From: Candidatus Mediterraneibacter pullistercoris
GTDB taxonomy: Bacteria; Bacillota; Clostridia; Lachnospirales; Lachnospiraceae
NCBI GenBank assembly: GCA_019116885.1
Contig: DXAU01000030.1
Span: 62,001 to 126,000, forward strand
Reading direction: 5' to 3'
Length of the DNA: 64,000 bases
A program made the position numbers and the translations under genes. A model generated the notes under the pieces. The model saw only the letters and a list, made by a program, of their open reading frames with translations, was not told the DNA's origin and searched no databases. This document shows positions 45,495 through 53,936 of the stretch, piece after piece (position 1 is the stretch's first letter; each line of letters begins with the position of its first letter).

Positions 45495-46161
45495 TGTTCA
45501 TCCCCCTGTTCCTGACGATCTCAAGGATCTCTTCTGTATTGTCTGCGATCTTCACAGCTCCCGCCGCTGCAAGAGTCTCGCGGTCCCTGAATCCCCATGA
45601 TACAAGGATGGTATCCATGCGGGCTCCTTTGCCTGTCGCGGCATCCACCTCGGAATCTCCAACATAGAGTGTTTCGGACGGCTCTGCTCCAAAATGCTCC
45701 GCCATGGAAAGGAGCGCTGCGGGATCTGGTTTCCTCGGTACACCCTCTTTTTGTCCCTGTACAAGATCAAACATATCCCGGCCGAAGATTTCGCTGACCA
45801 CATACACGGTCTGTTTATCCGGCTTATTTGAGAGAACTCCCAGCTTCACGCCAAGGCTTTTCAGCTCTGCCAGCATCTGCAGGATTCCTCTGTATGGTCT
45901 CACCTGATAGGTACAGTTCTCATCGAAGATACGCTGATAAGCGGCAAACGCCTCGTCAAACCGTGACAGTTTTTCATCCCCCGAAGCCTTCAGCGCTTTC
46001 TCTATGAGAACTTTCGCCCCGTTGCCCACAAATTCTCTGCACTGCTCTTTTGTGATCGGAGAAAGCCCGACTTCTTTCATCGTTTCGCCCACAGAATAGT
46101 TCAGAGATTCCAGTGTGTCTGTCAATGTTCCATCCAGGTCAAATATGCACGCTTTGTACAT
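45487..46161 (-). CDS. HAD-family phosphatase, Gph/PpaX-like
   Basis: A 224-residue HAD hydrolase with motif I FDLDGTLTDT, motif II VLSNKP, a lysine in VPRKPDP and motif IV LYVGDSEVD. This is the phosphoglycolate phosphatase/pyrophosphatase PpaX group. The cap covers about residues 15-85. I prefer ATG 46161 (GGAAG at 5 nt) over ATG 46173, which touches its possible site. It is co-transcribed with the small acidic gene. It is a paralogue of the proteins at 838 and 11500. Confidence 0.88.
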   Translation of the reverse strand: MYKACIFDLDGTLTDTLESLNYSVGETMKEVGLSPITKEQCREFVGNGAKVLIEKALKASGDEKLSRFDEAFAAYQRIFDENCTYQVRPYRGILQMLAELKSLGVKLGVLSNKPDKQTVYVVSEIFGRDMFDLVQGQKEGVPRKPDPAALLSMAEHFGAEPSETLYVGDSEVDAATGKGARMDTILVSWGFRDRETLAAAGAVKIADNTEEILEIVRNRGMNNV

Positions 46162-46258
46162 GACTTCTTCCATCCTCTCTCATATGGTCTTTCTATATGA
46201 TAGTATGAAGCCGCGGAAATTTCAATTCTTTTTCTCCCATTCCTGTAAAACTCTCTTT

Positions 46259-47041
46259 TTATTCCCCGAGAAGGTATCTGCGCATGGTCTTCAGGGCATT
46301 TTTCTCCAGACGGCTGACCTGTGCCTGGGAGATATCGATCTGCTCCGCCACTTCCATCTGCGTTTTTCCCTCGAAGAAACGCAGTGTAATAATATAGCGC
46401 TCCCTTTCATTGAGCCGCTCCATGGCCGCTTCCAGTGACAGTTCCTCCACCCAGTTCTCTTCTCTGTTCTTCTTATCGCTCACCTGGTCCATGACATAGA
46501 GCGTGTCCCCGCCGTCGCTGTACACCGGTTCCTGAAGACTCATCGGACTCTGGATCGCATCCAGCGCGTACACGACGTCTTCCTTTGATATCCCGATCTC
46601 ATCTGCGATCTCCTGCACTGTAGGCTCTTTCATGTGCTGTCTGATATATCCCTCTTTTGCGTAGATCGCTTTGTACGCCGTATCCCTTAAAGATCTGCTT
46701 ACCCGTATCGGACTGTTGTCCCTCAGATAGCGCCGTATCTCTCCTATAATCATGGGAACAGCATAGGTGGAGAATTTCACCAGTCTGGAAGGATCGAAAT
46801 GATCCACTGCTTTCATGAGACCGACACAGCCGATCTGAAAAAGATCGTCTGCATTTTCACTGCTTCCTTCAAACCGCTTGATCACGCTTAAGACAAGTCT
46901 TAAATTTCCTTTGATATATTTCTCTCTGGCTTCTTCATCTCCGGCTTTGATCCTATCAAACAGCTCCTCCTTCTCTTCCTCTTTTAAGAGCGGGAGCTTT
47001 GATGTATTTACTCCGCACAGTTCTACTTTGTTCACCATCAT
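46259..47041 (-). CDS. sigG: Sporulation sigma factor G (forespore)
   Basis: A 260-residue sigma-70 family factor closely matching sigma-G. The N-terminal NKVELCGVNTSKLPLL is the family hallmark. Region 2 has GNLRLVLSVIKRF, DDLFQIGCVGLMKAVDHFD and KFSTYAVPMIIGEIRRYLRD; region 4 has GKTQMEVAEQIDISQAQVSRLEK. It directs late forespore genes after engulfment. A gene for sigma-E is not in this window. It supports the idea that the organism forms spores or descends from one that did. Confidence 0.95.
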   Translation of the reverse strand: MMVNKVELCGVNTSKLPLLKEEEKEELFDRIKAGDEEAREKYIKGNLRLVLSVIKRFEGSSENADDLFQIGCVGLMKAVDHFDPSRLVKFSTYAVPMIIGEIRRYLRDNSPIRVSRSLRDTAYKAIYAKEGYIRQHMKEPTVQEIADEIGISKEDVVYALDAIQSPMSLQEPVYSDGGDTLYVMDQVSDKKNREENWVEELSLEAAMERLNERERYIITLRFFEGKTQMEVAEQIDISQAQVSRLEKNALKTMRRYLLGE

Positions 47042-47156
47042 ATCGCAAGAATCCTCCTAAGCATTTTCTATTTAGAATGATTCTCACTCAGACTCAAAGA
47101 TATTCCGGATGCCGGAAAATTTTATAAACTTTTAGCCCTTGACAGAGAAAGCTCAA

Positions 47157-47176
47157 GGCGGTACCTAAGTACCGCC
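47157..47176 (-). terminator. Hairpin between the beta-CASP gene and sigG
   Basis: A perfect 8-bp stem GGCGGTAC with a 4-nt loop, with additional AAAGC/GCTTT pairing outside a bulge. It lies 8 bp after the beta-CASP gene stop. On the minus strand the following sequence is TTGAGCTTTCTC, a weak tail, so read-through into sigG is possible. Confidence 0.6.
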
Positions 47177-47183
47177 CACGCTT

Positions 47184-48788
47184 TTATTCGTCCCACTTAT
47201 CTGCCAGATTATTGATCTGACTCTCAAATTTCGCCTTGTCTTTGTTGGACAGCCCTTCGTTCCTGTAGATCACATCGAGCAGCCGTCTTCCAGCGGCAGC
47301 GAGACGTTCAAATGCAGTATCTGCTTTTCTCTGAGCCGCTTTCTTTCCTTTGACTGGTATTCTGACTCCCTCGTTTATGATCTCGTTCGTCAAAAGGTCA
47401 ACCTCACAGCAGGGATAAGGAGCCAATGAGCTGCAGCCGAACTTTTCCCGTATCGTTTCCGCGAATTTGTCTGTTACCTCGTCCTCGCCGTGGACGACAA
47501 ACACTCTCTCAAGAGGTGTCCTGAATCCCTGTATCCACTTCAGGAGTCCGTTCATATCCGCATGTCCGCTCACTCCATGGAGACTTTCAATCCTTGCATG
47601 TACCTCGATGGGCTCGCCGAAAAGCCGGACGTCTTTCTCTCCCTCCAGAAGTCTGCGGCCCAGTGTCCCGTTCGCCTGATATCCGACAAAGAGGATCGTA
47701 CACTCCGGCCGCCAGAGATTGTGTTTGAGATGATGCCGGATACGTCCCGCATCACACATGCCCGAGGCGGATATAATGACTTTCGGCTTTTCGATGAAAT
47801 TGATCATCTTTGAATCATCGCTCGTTGTCGACGTGTGGAGTCCCGGAAAAACAAGGGGATTTACCCCTGAATTGACAAGGCTCATCGCCTCTTCGTCAAA
47901 GCAGTCTTTCATATTCAGCGTAAACACTTTCGTCGCTTCGATGGCCAGAGGACTGTCCAGATACACGTCAAAATCCTCATACCCGGGCAGAAGGTTTTTC
48001 TCCTTGATCTCGCGGATAAAGTAGAGCATCTCCTGTGTCCGCCCGACTGCAAACGAGGGAATCACCACGTTTCCTCCGCGGTCAAACGTCTCTTTTAAGA
48101 TGCGGGTGAACTCCCCGATATAGTCTGGTTTTTCCGCTGTGTGTATCCGGTCGCCGTATGTAGATTCCACAACTACATAGTCTGCCGATGCAGTGTAAGT
48201 CGGATCTTTGATGATGGGCTGGTCCAGATTGCCCACATCCCCGGAAAAGACGATCTTTTTCGTTACTTCCTGCTCAGTCGCCCAGACTTCGATGCTCGCC
48301 GAGCCAAGCAGGTGGCCTACGTCTGTAAAACGGATCTGTATACCGTCACAGATTGTAATCCTCTCCCCATACTGGCACGGAACAAGCAGACTGATCGCGT
48401 CCAGAGCATCCTGCATCACATAGACAGGCTCATATTCCGGCTTTCCCGCTCTTTTCCCTTTCCTGTTGCGCCACTCTGCCTCAAACTCCTGGATATGCGC
48501 GCTGTCGCGCAGCATGATATTGCACAGGTCTGCTGTAGCAAATGTGGTAAAAATCTGTCCCTTAAACCCATTTTTGGCGAGCTTTGGAAGCATTCCGGAA
48601 TGGTCGATATGCGCATGTGTGAGGAGTACATAGTCAACGTCAGTCTCCGGGATCGGGAGCCCCGGATTCTCATACAGATCCGGCCCCTGTTCCATTCCGC
48701 AGTCTATCAGGATATTTTTCCCTGCAGCCTGGAGGAGATGGCAGCTTCCGGTGACTTCGTGTGCTGCTCCGATAAATGTCAGTTTCAT
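47184..48788 (-). CDS. Beta-CASP metallo-beta-lactamase RNA-processing nuclease
   Basis: A 534-residue protein with the MBL metal motif THAHIDHSG (about 57-65), GDVGN and the beta-CASP motifs GMCDAGRIRHHL and LHGVSGHAD, ending with VFVVHGEDE and a charged helical C-terminus. It is the CPSF-73/YSH1-like bacterial branch, expected to cut RNA with two zinc ions, and is not the RNase J1/J2 branch. Partners are unknown. It lies upstream of sigG with a hairpin between. Confidence 0.88.
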   Translation of the reverse strand: MKLTFIGAAHEVTGSCHLLQAAGKNILIDCGMEQGPDLYENPGLPIPETDVDYVLLTHAHIDHSGMLPKLAKNGFKGQIFTTFATADLCNIMLRDSAHIQEFEAEWRNRKGKRAGKPEYEPVYVMQDALDAISLLVPCQYGERITICDGIQIRFTDVGHLLGSASIEVWATEQEVTKKIVFSGDVGNLDQPIIKDPTYTASADYVVVESTYGDRIHTAEKPDYIGEFTRILKETFDRGGNVVIPSFAVGRTQEMLYFIREIKEKNLLPGYEDFDVYLDSPLAIEATKVFTLNMKDCFDEEAMSLVNSGVNPLVFPGLHTSTTSDDSKMINFIEKPKVIISASGMCDAGRIRHHLKHNLWRPECTILFVGYQANGTLGRRLLEGEKDVRLFGEPIEVHARIESLHGVSGHADMNGLLKWIQGFRTPLERVFVVHGEDEVTDKFAETIREKFGCSSLAPYPCCEVDLLTNEIINEGVRIPVKGKKAAQRKADTAFERLAAAGRRLLDVIYRNEGLSNKDKAKFESQINNLADKWDE

Positions 48789-48867
48789 AGTCTCACCAGC
48801 CTTTTCGTTATTCTTGTTTCCTATATTGTATCATCTGACAGACTAAAATGTATCCTTTTTTGCAATT

Positions 48868-49482
48868 TTATTTATAATATATCACGCTTTCTCTTATGAT
48901 GCGGGCTTTCCCGTCCTCTACCGCCGTCATAGTAACGGCACAGTTGGGCGGCACCTTATATTTCCAGAAGTGTTCCACCGACAGTTCTCCCTTGATGCGG
49001 TTCAGGAGCGCTGTCATCGCCGCACCGTGCGTGGAGACCAGGATATTCTTATCCTGCAGATCATTCCTCCGGCATAGTTCTGTAAGAAATTCTCCCGTAC
49101 GGCTGTAAAGTTCCGGAATCGTCTCTGCATCTGCCGGCGGCACGTAAGATGCCGGTTCTGTAAAGAAAAGCTGAACTGCCCGGCTCTTCGGATCGCTGTC
49201 ATCGCCGCTGCTGACTCCCTCGTACGCTCCGAAGCCAATCTCCCGGATGCGTTCTTCATCATACAGTGGGATCTCCCTGCTGCCAAGTATGATCCGCGCT
49301 GTCTCTCTGGCACGCTTCAGGGGACTCGTAAAGCAGAGGTCCAGCTTGATCTCTCTCATCTTTTCCGCAGTCTCCGCCGCCAGATGACGGCCCCGTTCAT
49401 TGAGCGGGATGTCTGTATGCCCCTGTACTCTGCGCATTCGGTTCCATTCTGTCTCGCCGTGCCGGATGATATATAGCATCAT
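48868..49482 (-). CDS. Histidine phosphatase family protein (GpmB/CobC-like)
   Basis: A 204-residue phosphatase with the RHGETEWN catalytic motif (H9) near the start, FTSPLKRARETA with the second arginine, E in RIREIGFGAYEG and the late histidine in VSTHGAAM. Typical substrates are small phosphorylated metabolites such as phosphoglycerates, alpha-ribazole phosphate or fructose bisphosphate; none can be assigned. ATG 49482 has AAGGAGA about 10 nt upstream. It is divergent from luxS. Confidence 0.88.
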   Translation of the reverse strand: MMLYIIRHGETEWNRMRRVQGHTDIPLNERGRHLAAETAEKMREIKLDLCFTSPLKRARETARIILGSREIPLYDEERIREIGFGAYEGVSSGDDSDPKSRAVQLFFTEPASYVPPADAETIPELYSRTGEFLTELCRRNDLQDKNILVSTHGAAMTALLNRIKGELSVEHFWKYKVPPNCAVTMTAVEDGKARIIRESVIYYK

Positions 49483-49506
49483 TAAGATCGTCTCTCCTTT
49501 TCACAT

Positions 49507-49581
49507 GTACTGTTTTTGGGTACTGTCTGTACTGCTTTTTCGGTATACTTGCTTGTTTTTTGTGATGCAACAGACTATAAT
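49507..49581 (+). promoter_or_regulatory. luxS promoter region with three GTACTG direct repeats
   Basis: TTGTTT (49553-49558), 17-bp spacer and TATAAT (49576-49581) form a plausible promoter 30 bp before ATG 49617. Upstream lie three direct copies of GTACTG (49507-49512, 49520-49525, 49529-49534), spaced 13 and 9 bp, which could be activator sites. Confidence 0.6.
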
Positions 49582-49616
49582 TAGGAAAATGACCAAGAAA
49601 AAGGAAGGGTGTTACT

Positions 49617-50096
49617 ATGAAAAAAATCGCAAGTTTTACTGTTGACCATATCCGTCTCATACCTGGCATCTATGTGTCGAGAAAGGATACCGTAAACGGC
49701 TCCGTCATCACGACTTTTGACATCAGAATGACGAGCCCCAACGATGAGCCCGTCATGAATACGGCAGAAGTCCACACAATCGAGCATCTCGGCGCGACAT
49801 TTCTGCGCAATCACGAGAAATATCAGGATCAGGTGATCTACTTCGGCCCTATGGGATGCCGTACCGGATTCTACCTCCTGCTTGCCGGAGACTATTCTTC
49901 AGAGGATATCGTTCCTCTGATGAGAGAAATGTTCTCTTTCATCGCCGCTTTTGAGGGTGAAGTTCCGGGAGCTTCTGCAAAAGACTGCGGAAACTTCCTG
50001 GATATGAATCTTCCGATGGCAAGATATGTGGCGCGCAGATATCTTGCGGAAGTCCTGACAGATATCCAGGACAGCCAGCTCTACTACCCGGAATAA
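49617..50096 (+). CDS. luxS: S-ribosylhomocysteine lyase
   Basis: A 159-residue metalloenzyme that cleaves S-ribosylhomocysteine to homocysteine and DPD, the precursor of autoinducer-2. Metal ligands H53, H57 (HTIEH) and C124 (DCGNF) and the catalytic E56 and C81 (GPMGCRTGFY) are all present. Length is normal. No pfs (nucleosidase) gene is next to it. It is convergent with, and overlaps by 13 bp, the DUF5662 gene. Confidence 0.97.
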   Translation: MKKIASFTVDHIRLIPGIYVSRKDTVNGSVITTFDIRMTSPNDEPVMNTAEVHTIEHLGATFLRNHEKYQDQVIYFGPMGCRTGFYLLLAGDYSSEDIVPLMREMFSFIAAFEGEVPGASAKDCGNFLDMNLPMARYVARRYLAEVLTDIQDSQLYYPE

Positions 50097-50656
50097 CGTC
50101 TGCGGATAGCCGGAAGCGCCCTGCGTCTGCGCCTTAAGACTTTCTGCCTGATATACTGGTACGTCTTCTCTTCCCCATGGGCAGCAAGTATCCCAAGCAG
50201 ACGCTCAAGGAGCGCCCGGGTCTCCGGGTGCATCAGATCTCCCGCATTCCCGCTCATGTAATATTCCAGCGGATCACTGTCTTTATATTGTTCACCTCTG
50301 TATACCTTGCTCGCTGCAACTCTGTCCAGGAACATCTCTACCACATAGCGGACCGGCATCTTCATGCCTGTCAGCACGTGTTTTCCCTCAAGGCTGTAAT
50401 CGATCCAGTATTCGTAATGGTGCCTGTTCCTTCCCTTGTGGTGGAGCCAGGCTGAGGAGTATCCTTTGTCCTCGCGTTCTGCATTGTTCGGGCTCCTCGT
50501 TCCCTGGTAATATCTGCATCCGACCAAAAACTCAGAGGGGCTGTATTTTGACAGATCATGGAGGAGTCCCTGGCAGTAGAGGCCTACCCGGAAACATTCC
50601 TGCATGACAATTATCTTATGCTTTGTAATCGTTATAAAATGCTGCACTGCTTTCAT
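50084..50656 (-). CDS. DUF5662-type HD-like protein
   Basis: A 190-residue protein with metal-binding-looking motifs KHK near the start, LLHDLSKYSPSEF and LHHKGRNRHHYEYW, and an arginine-rich tail. The HD/HH pattern suggests a metal-dependent hydrolase-like fold (DUF5662), function unknown. The ATG overlaps the stop of the GH13-like gene (ATGA), with AGGAAA upstream, so it is coupled to it. The longer frame into the GH13 gene is unsupported. Confidence 0.75.
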   Translation of the reverse strand: MKAVQHFITITKHKIIVMQECFRVGLYCQGLLHDLSKYSPSEFLVGCRYYQGTRSPNNAEREDKGYSSAWLHHKGRNRHHYEYWIDYSLEGKHVLTGMKMPVRYVVEMFLDRVAASKVYRGEQYKDSDPLEYYMSGNAGDLMHPETRALLERLLGILAAHGEEKTYQYIRQKVLRRRRRALPAIRRRYSG

Positions 50657-52428
50657 GACTTTTCCTGTTCTCTGCCTTTTTCCATGGATTTTTTCGTCTT
50701 TGGGCGTCTCTTTGTCTTCTTTTTCTCTTTCACGCTCACCAGCACAGTAATACTGCGCTCTGCCACTTTGATCCTTTTCTGATCCGGCAGTTCGACCGGA
50801 TGATCCGGCAGCCTGTCTGCCGCATCTGAGAGCAGACACCATCTCTTGTCTTTTCCCGGAGACGGAAGCGCATATTCGTGGGGCAGCCAGTGCATGTTAT
50901 AGGCAATATAGCACTCGATGCCTCCTGCTTCCGCGCCCGAGTACAGTACGCCGAGCTGGCGGCTTGAAACTTCTGATTTGACCTGCCATGCGTTTTCCCC
51001 GTGGTACGATACATCCGGAACGCCGCACGCAGTGCGGTCCAGTCCCTTTAATTCCTCTGCCCTGTGAAGGCATGGATGGGCCTTTCTAAACGCGATAACA
51101 GCTCTGACATAGCAAAAGAGCGAATCATCTGTTTTGAGTCTGGTCCAGTCCACCCAGCCGGTCTCATTATCCTGGCAGTATACATTGTTATTCCCTTTCT
51201 GACTGTTGTAGAACTCATCTCCTGAGAGCAGGCAGGGTGTGCCCTGTGCGCTGAGCAGGAGCAGGAACGCATTTCTCACCTGGCTTTTGCGAAGCTCTGT
51301 CACTGTCTTTTTCCTGCTCGGCCCCTCTGCCCCACAGTTCCAGCTGTAATTGTAATCCGGACCGTCCGTGTTGCCCTCTCCGTTTGCTTCGTTATGCTTA
51401 CTGTCATATGATACAAGATCCCACATCGTAAAACCTGTGTGAGTCGTGATATAGTTGCACTTTCCATCCGCCGCAGAATTATGCTTAAGCGCCTGGATCA
51501 CGTCGTTTACCATGTTCTCATCGCCTTTGAGGAAACGCCGCATCACATTCTGGAATGTATCATCTTTCTGCATAAGTTTGATGTCTTTGAGGAAAGGATC
51601 ATTCTTAAGCATATCCCACGGCACGAAATATGGGTTGACCACGAAACCATCCACATGGTATTCCAGCATATAGGATCTGAGACACTCCAGCGCTGTCTGG
51701 GCAGGAATCCCCTCAGCAAACGGCATCTCGAGCACGACCTCGATTCCTTCGCGATGGCATGCTTTTATCATGTCTTTCAACTCTCTCACAGCCGACCCGC
51801 CCGCGGCATAAGCCTCTTTCGGAGCGAAGTAATATGCCGGTCCGTATCCCCAGTAATTGATCTTGGTCTTTGCACATTCATCAAACTCATAGATTGGCAT
51901 GCACTGGATCTGATTGATCCCTAAATCTTTCAGATAAGGCAGTTTCTCTATCACTCCCTGATAAGTACCTTTATGCCGCACTTTCGAGGAGGTGTGTCTG
52001 GTAAATCCCCGCACATGGAGGCTGTAGGCGATCACCTCGTTCCAGGGCAGATGGAGACGTCTGTCTCCTTCCCAGTCATATTCTGCGGATACCAGTTTTC
52101 CGCGCACCTGGTGAGGATTATCCTGATACCGCTTTCCAAAAATCTTTTTTCCTGAGATCTCCCGCACATAAGGATCGACGTATACCTTTCCGTCGATCAG
52201 ATAATTATATTCATACTTTTCAGCATCTATGCCATCTATCCTGACAAACCGGACCTCTCCGATCCCCTCATCCTCCGGCATCTCAAAGCTGCGTTCAGAT
52301 TCCTTTTCCCCCTCCCTGTAGAGAAGCAGCTCACACTTCTTCCCCGAGGGCACCTGCAGGGCAAAATTTACTCCTGTTCCTTCAACGACCGCGCCAAAGG
52401 GCTGCGGTCTTCCTTTTGTCTTCTTCAT
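50653..52428 (-). CDS. GlgX/isoamylase-like GH13 protein with lost catalytic residues
   Basis: A 591-residue homologue of glycogen-debranching enzymes: N-terminal CBM48-like domain (about 10-90), then a TIM barrel including VIAYSLHVRGFT and the late SGDEFYNSQKGNNNVYCQDNE. The GH13 catalytic regions are altered. Region I (231-240) reads VVLEMPFAEG where DVVYNHT is usual, region II (260-265) reads DGFVVN with no aspartate nucleophile, the region III EPW segment is missing, and region IV reads TTHTGFT (D to T). It is therefore probably not a hydrolase but a glycan-binding or regulatory protein. The C-terminus is Lys/Arg-rich. Confidence 0.8.
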   Translation of the reverse strand: MKKTKGRPQPFGAVVEGTGVNFALQVPSGKKCELLLYREGEKESERSFEMPEDEGIGEVRFVRIDGIDAEKYEYNYLIDGKVYVDPYVREISGKKIFGKRYQDNPHQVRGKLVSAEYDWEGDRRLHLPWNEVIAYSLHVRGFTRHTSSKVRHKGTYQGVIEKLPYLKDLGINQIQCMPIYEFDECAKTKINYWGYGPAYYFAPKEAYAAGGSAVRELKDMIKACHREGIEVVLEMPFAEGIPAQTALECLRSYMLEYHVDGFVVNPYFVPWDMLKNDPFLKDIKLMQKDDTFQNVMRRFLKGDENMVNDVIQALKHNSAADGKCNYITTHTGFTMWDLVSYDSKHNEANGEGNTDGPDYNYSWNCGAEGPSRKKTVTELRKSQVRNAFLLLLSAQGTPCLLSGDEFYNSQKGNNNVYCQDNETGWVDWTRLKTDDSLFCYVRAVIAFRKAHPCLHRAEELKGLDRTACGVPDVSYHGENAWQVKSEVSSRQLGVLYSGAEAGGIECYIAYNMHWLPHEYALPSPGKDKRWCLLSDAADRLPDHPVELPDQKRIKVAERSITVLVSVKEKKKTKRRPKTKKSMEKGREQEKS

Positions 52429-52443
52429 TTTTGCGTTCCTTTC

Positions 52444-53442
52444 TCACTGCCAGCCGTCTGTTCCATACATGTTCACATTGTCCCGGTTGATAATAAAGGT
52501 CTCAACAAAGGTCTCTGTTTCATACATGCTTCCTGCCAGCAGCGCCGACATTGTCTGCACCGCAGTCTTGCCCATGGTAATCGGTGACAGAGCGCCCACT
52601 CCCGTCATAGGCGATCCCGGATCTGCCAGAGCACTCTTTACATCCGGAGAGCCGCCCACACTGTACACAAGAATATCATCTCTTCCCGCTGTTTCCAGCG
52701 ATGTGAGCACTTCCACTGCTAAGCGGTCATTTCCGCACATAATGGCGTCTATGTCTCTCCCCTCTGCCAGAAGCGACGTCAGCTCTCCCTGTATGAAGCT
52801 GTCGTCTCTTTTTGTGTCGATCCGTTCCACGATCTCAAACCCGGCATCGGCGATTGTCTCTTCAAATCCTGTAATCCTCTCGTTTATCGAACTTATCTCC
52901 GAACATTCTACGATCACAAGGCTGCCGCCGTTCGGTCTGTTAGCCATCAGATCCTCGCCGCAGACTTTCCCCGCATTATAGTTGTCCGAACCGATAAATG
53001 CATCTGCCTGGCTTGGCGGGGCCACCCTGACTTCAAGATTTACGACCGGTATGTCCGCCTCCCGGAGCGCTTCAAGAGCCGGGGTGATGCTGTCCGGGTC
53101 TACCGGACTCAGGAACACAGCTTCCACACCCTCATCTATCATCTCCTGTATCTGGGATACCTGCAGGTCCGCGTCTGCCCCGGCGTCTCTGACAAGGATT
53201 CTGTCCCCCTGTTCCTGAAGCGATGTCGCCACCGACTCTTTGAGCACCTCATAAAACGGATCTTTCATGTACGGGCAGCTGAAACCAAAAAGCCTGTCCG
53301 TCTCCACCGTCTCTGCCACGCCCTCCCCGGGCTCTTCGACAACGGCATTGTCCTCGGGCGTCCCTACATTCTGTTTACACCCTGAAACAAACAGGACTGC
53401 AAGCGCTGTCAGTATGACAAGAAAACACTTCTTTTTTGTCAT
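52444..53442 (-). CDS. Orphan sugar-type substrate-binding lipoprotein
   Basis: A 332-residue lipoprotein: signal peptide with lipobox VSGC (cysteine about 22) and a type I periplasmic-binding-protein fold (FGFSCPYMKDPFYE, DAGADADLQVSQIQEMIDEGVEAVF (in parts), IMCGNDRLAVEVL). This is the RbsB/LacI-type family for sugars, inositols or autoinducer-2. No ABC ATPase or permease is near, so it may feed another transporter or a sensor. ATG 53442 has AGAGGA upstream. It is followed after 15 bp by the GH13-like gene and probably shares its transcript. Confidence 0.85.
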   Translation of the reverse strand: MTKKKCFLVILTALAVLFVSGCKQNVGTPEDNAVVEEPGEGVAETVETDRLFGFSCPYMKDPFYEVLKESVATSLQEQGDRILVRDAGADADLQVSQIQEMIDEGVEAVFLSPVDPDSITPALEALREADIPVVNLEVRVAPPSQADAFIGSDNYNAGKVCGEDLMANRPNGGSLVIVECSEISSINERITGFEETIADAGFEIVERIDTKRDDSFIQGELTSLLAEGRDIDAIMCGNDRLAVEVLTSLETAGRDDILVYSVGGSPDVKSALADPGSPMTGVGALSPITMGKTAVQTMSALLAGSMYETETFVETFIINRDNVNMYGTDGWQ

Positions 53443-53491
53443 TTTATTATGTCCTCTCAAGCTTGTATCTAGTGATATACTCTCGCTTTTT

Positions 53492-53519
53492 ATTCTACCC
53501 TGTTTCGGTGGAATGTCAA
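53492..53519 (-). promoter_or_regulatory. Promoter of the binding-lipoprotein/GH13-like operon
   Basis: Reading leftwards: -35 TTGACA (53514-53519), 16-bp spacer, -10 TAGAAT (53492-53497), 50 bp before ATG 53442. Confidence 0.7.
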
Positions 53520-53617
53520 TAGACTGACGGAGATCTTGCTTTTTCCGGCTCTTTCTGATACCATCATGATACACGAAGCCACAGGGCGCTGAAGATCACA
53601 TATAAAGGAGAAAGAGT

Positions 53618-53929
53618 ATGAATGAAAATGAATCCCTGACAGTAACACTGACACTGGACAACGACGAAGAACTCGAGTGCGGCGTGCTCACGATATTTGA
53701 GACAGACGGGCGCCAGTACATCGCCCTTCTCCCTCTGGCAGAAGGAGAAGAAGACGCAGACGGCCAGATCTATCTCTACCGCCTCACAGACAATGGGGAG
53801 GGGGAGGAACCCGGGCTGGAGAACATCTTGGATGACCAGGAGTTCGAGCGGGTTTCAGAAGTCTTTAGTGAGTGGATGGACGAGCAGGACTTTGGGGATA
53901 TTGATCTCGACGAACTGGAGGAGGGATAG
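53618..53929 (+). CDS. DUF1292 acidic protein
   Basis: A 103-residue very acidic protein with the DUF1292 pattern: VTLTLDNDEELECGVLTIF, then YIALLPL and IYLYRL, and a DLDELEEG end. This family is widespread in Firmicutes, often next to yrzL/ruvX-type genes, and has no known function. The ATG has AAAGGAG. It ends 7 bp before the convergent helicase stop. Confidence 0.9.
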   Translation: MNENESLTVTLTLDNDEELECGVLTIFETDGRQYIALLPLAEGEEDADGQIYLYRLTDNGEGEEPGLENILDDQEFERVSEVFSEWMDEQDFGDIDLDELEEG

Positions 53930-53936
53930 GATGGCA

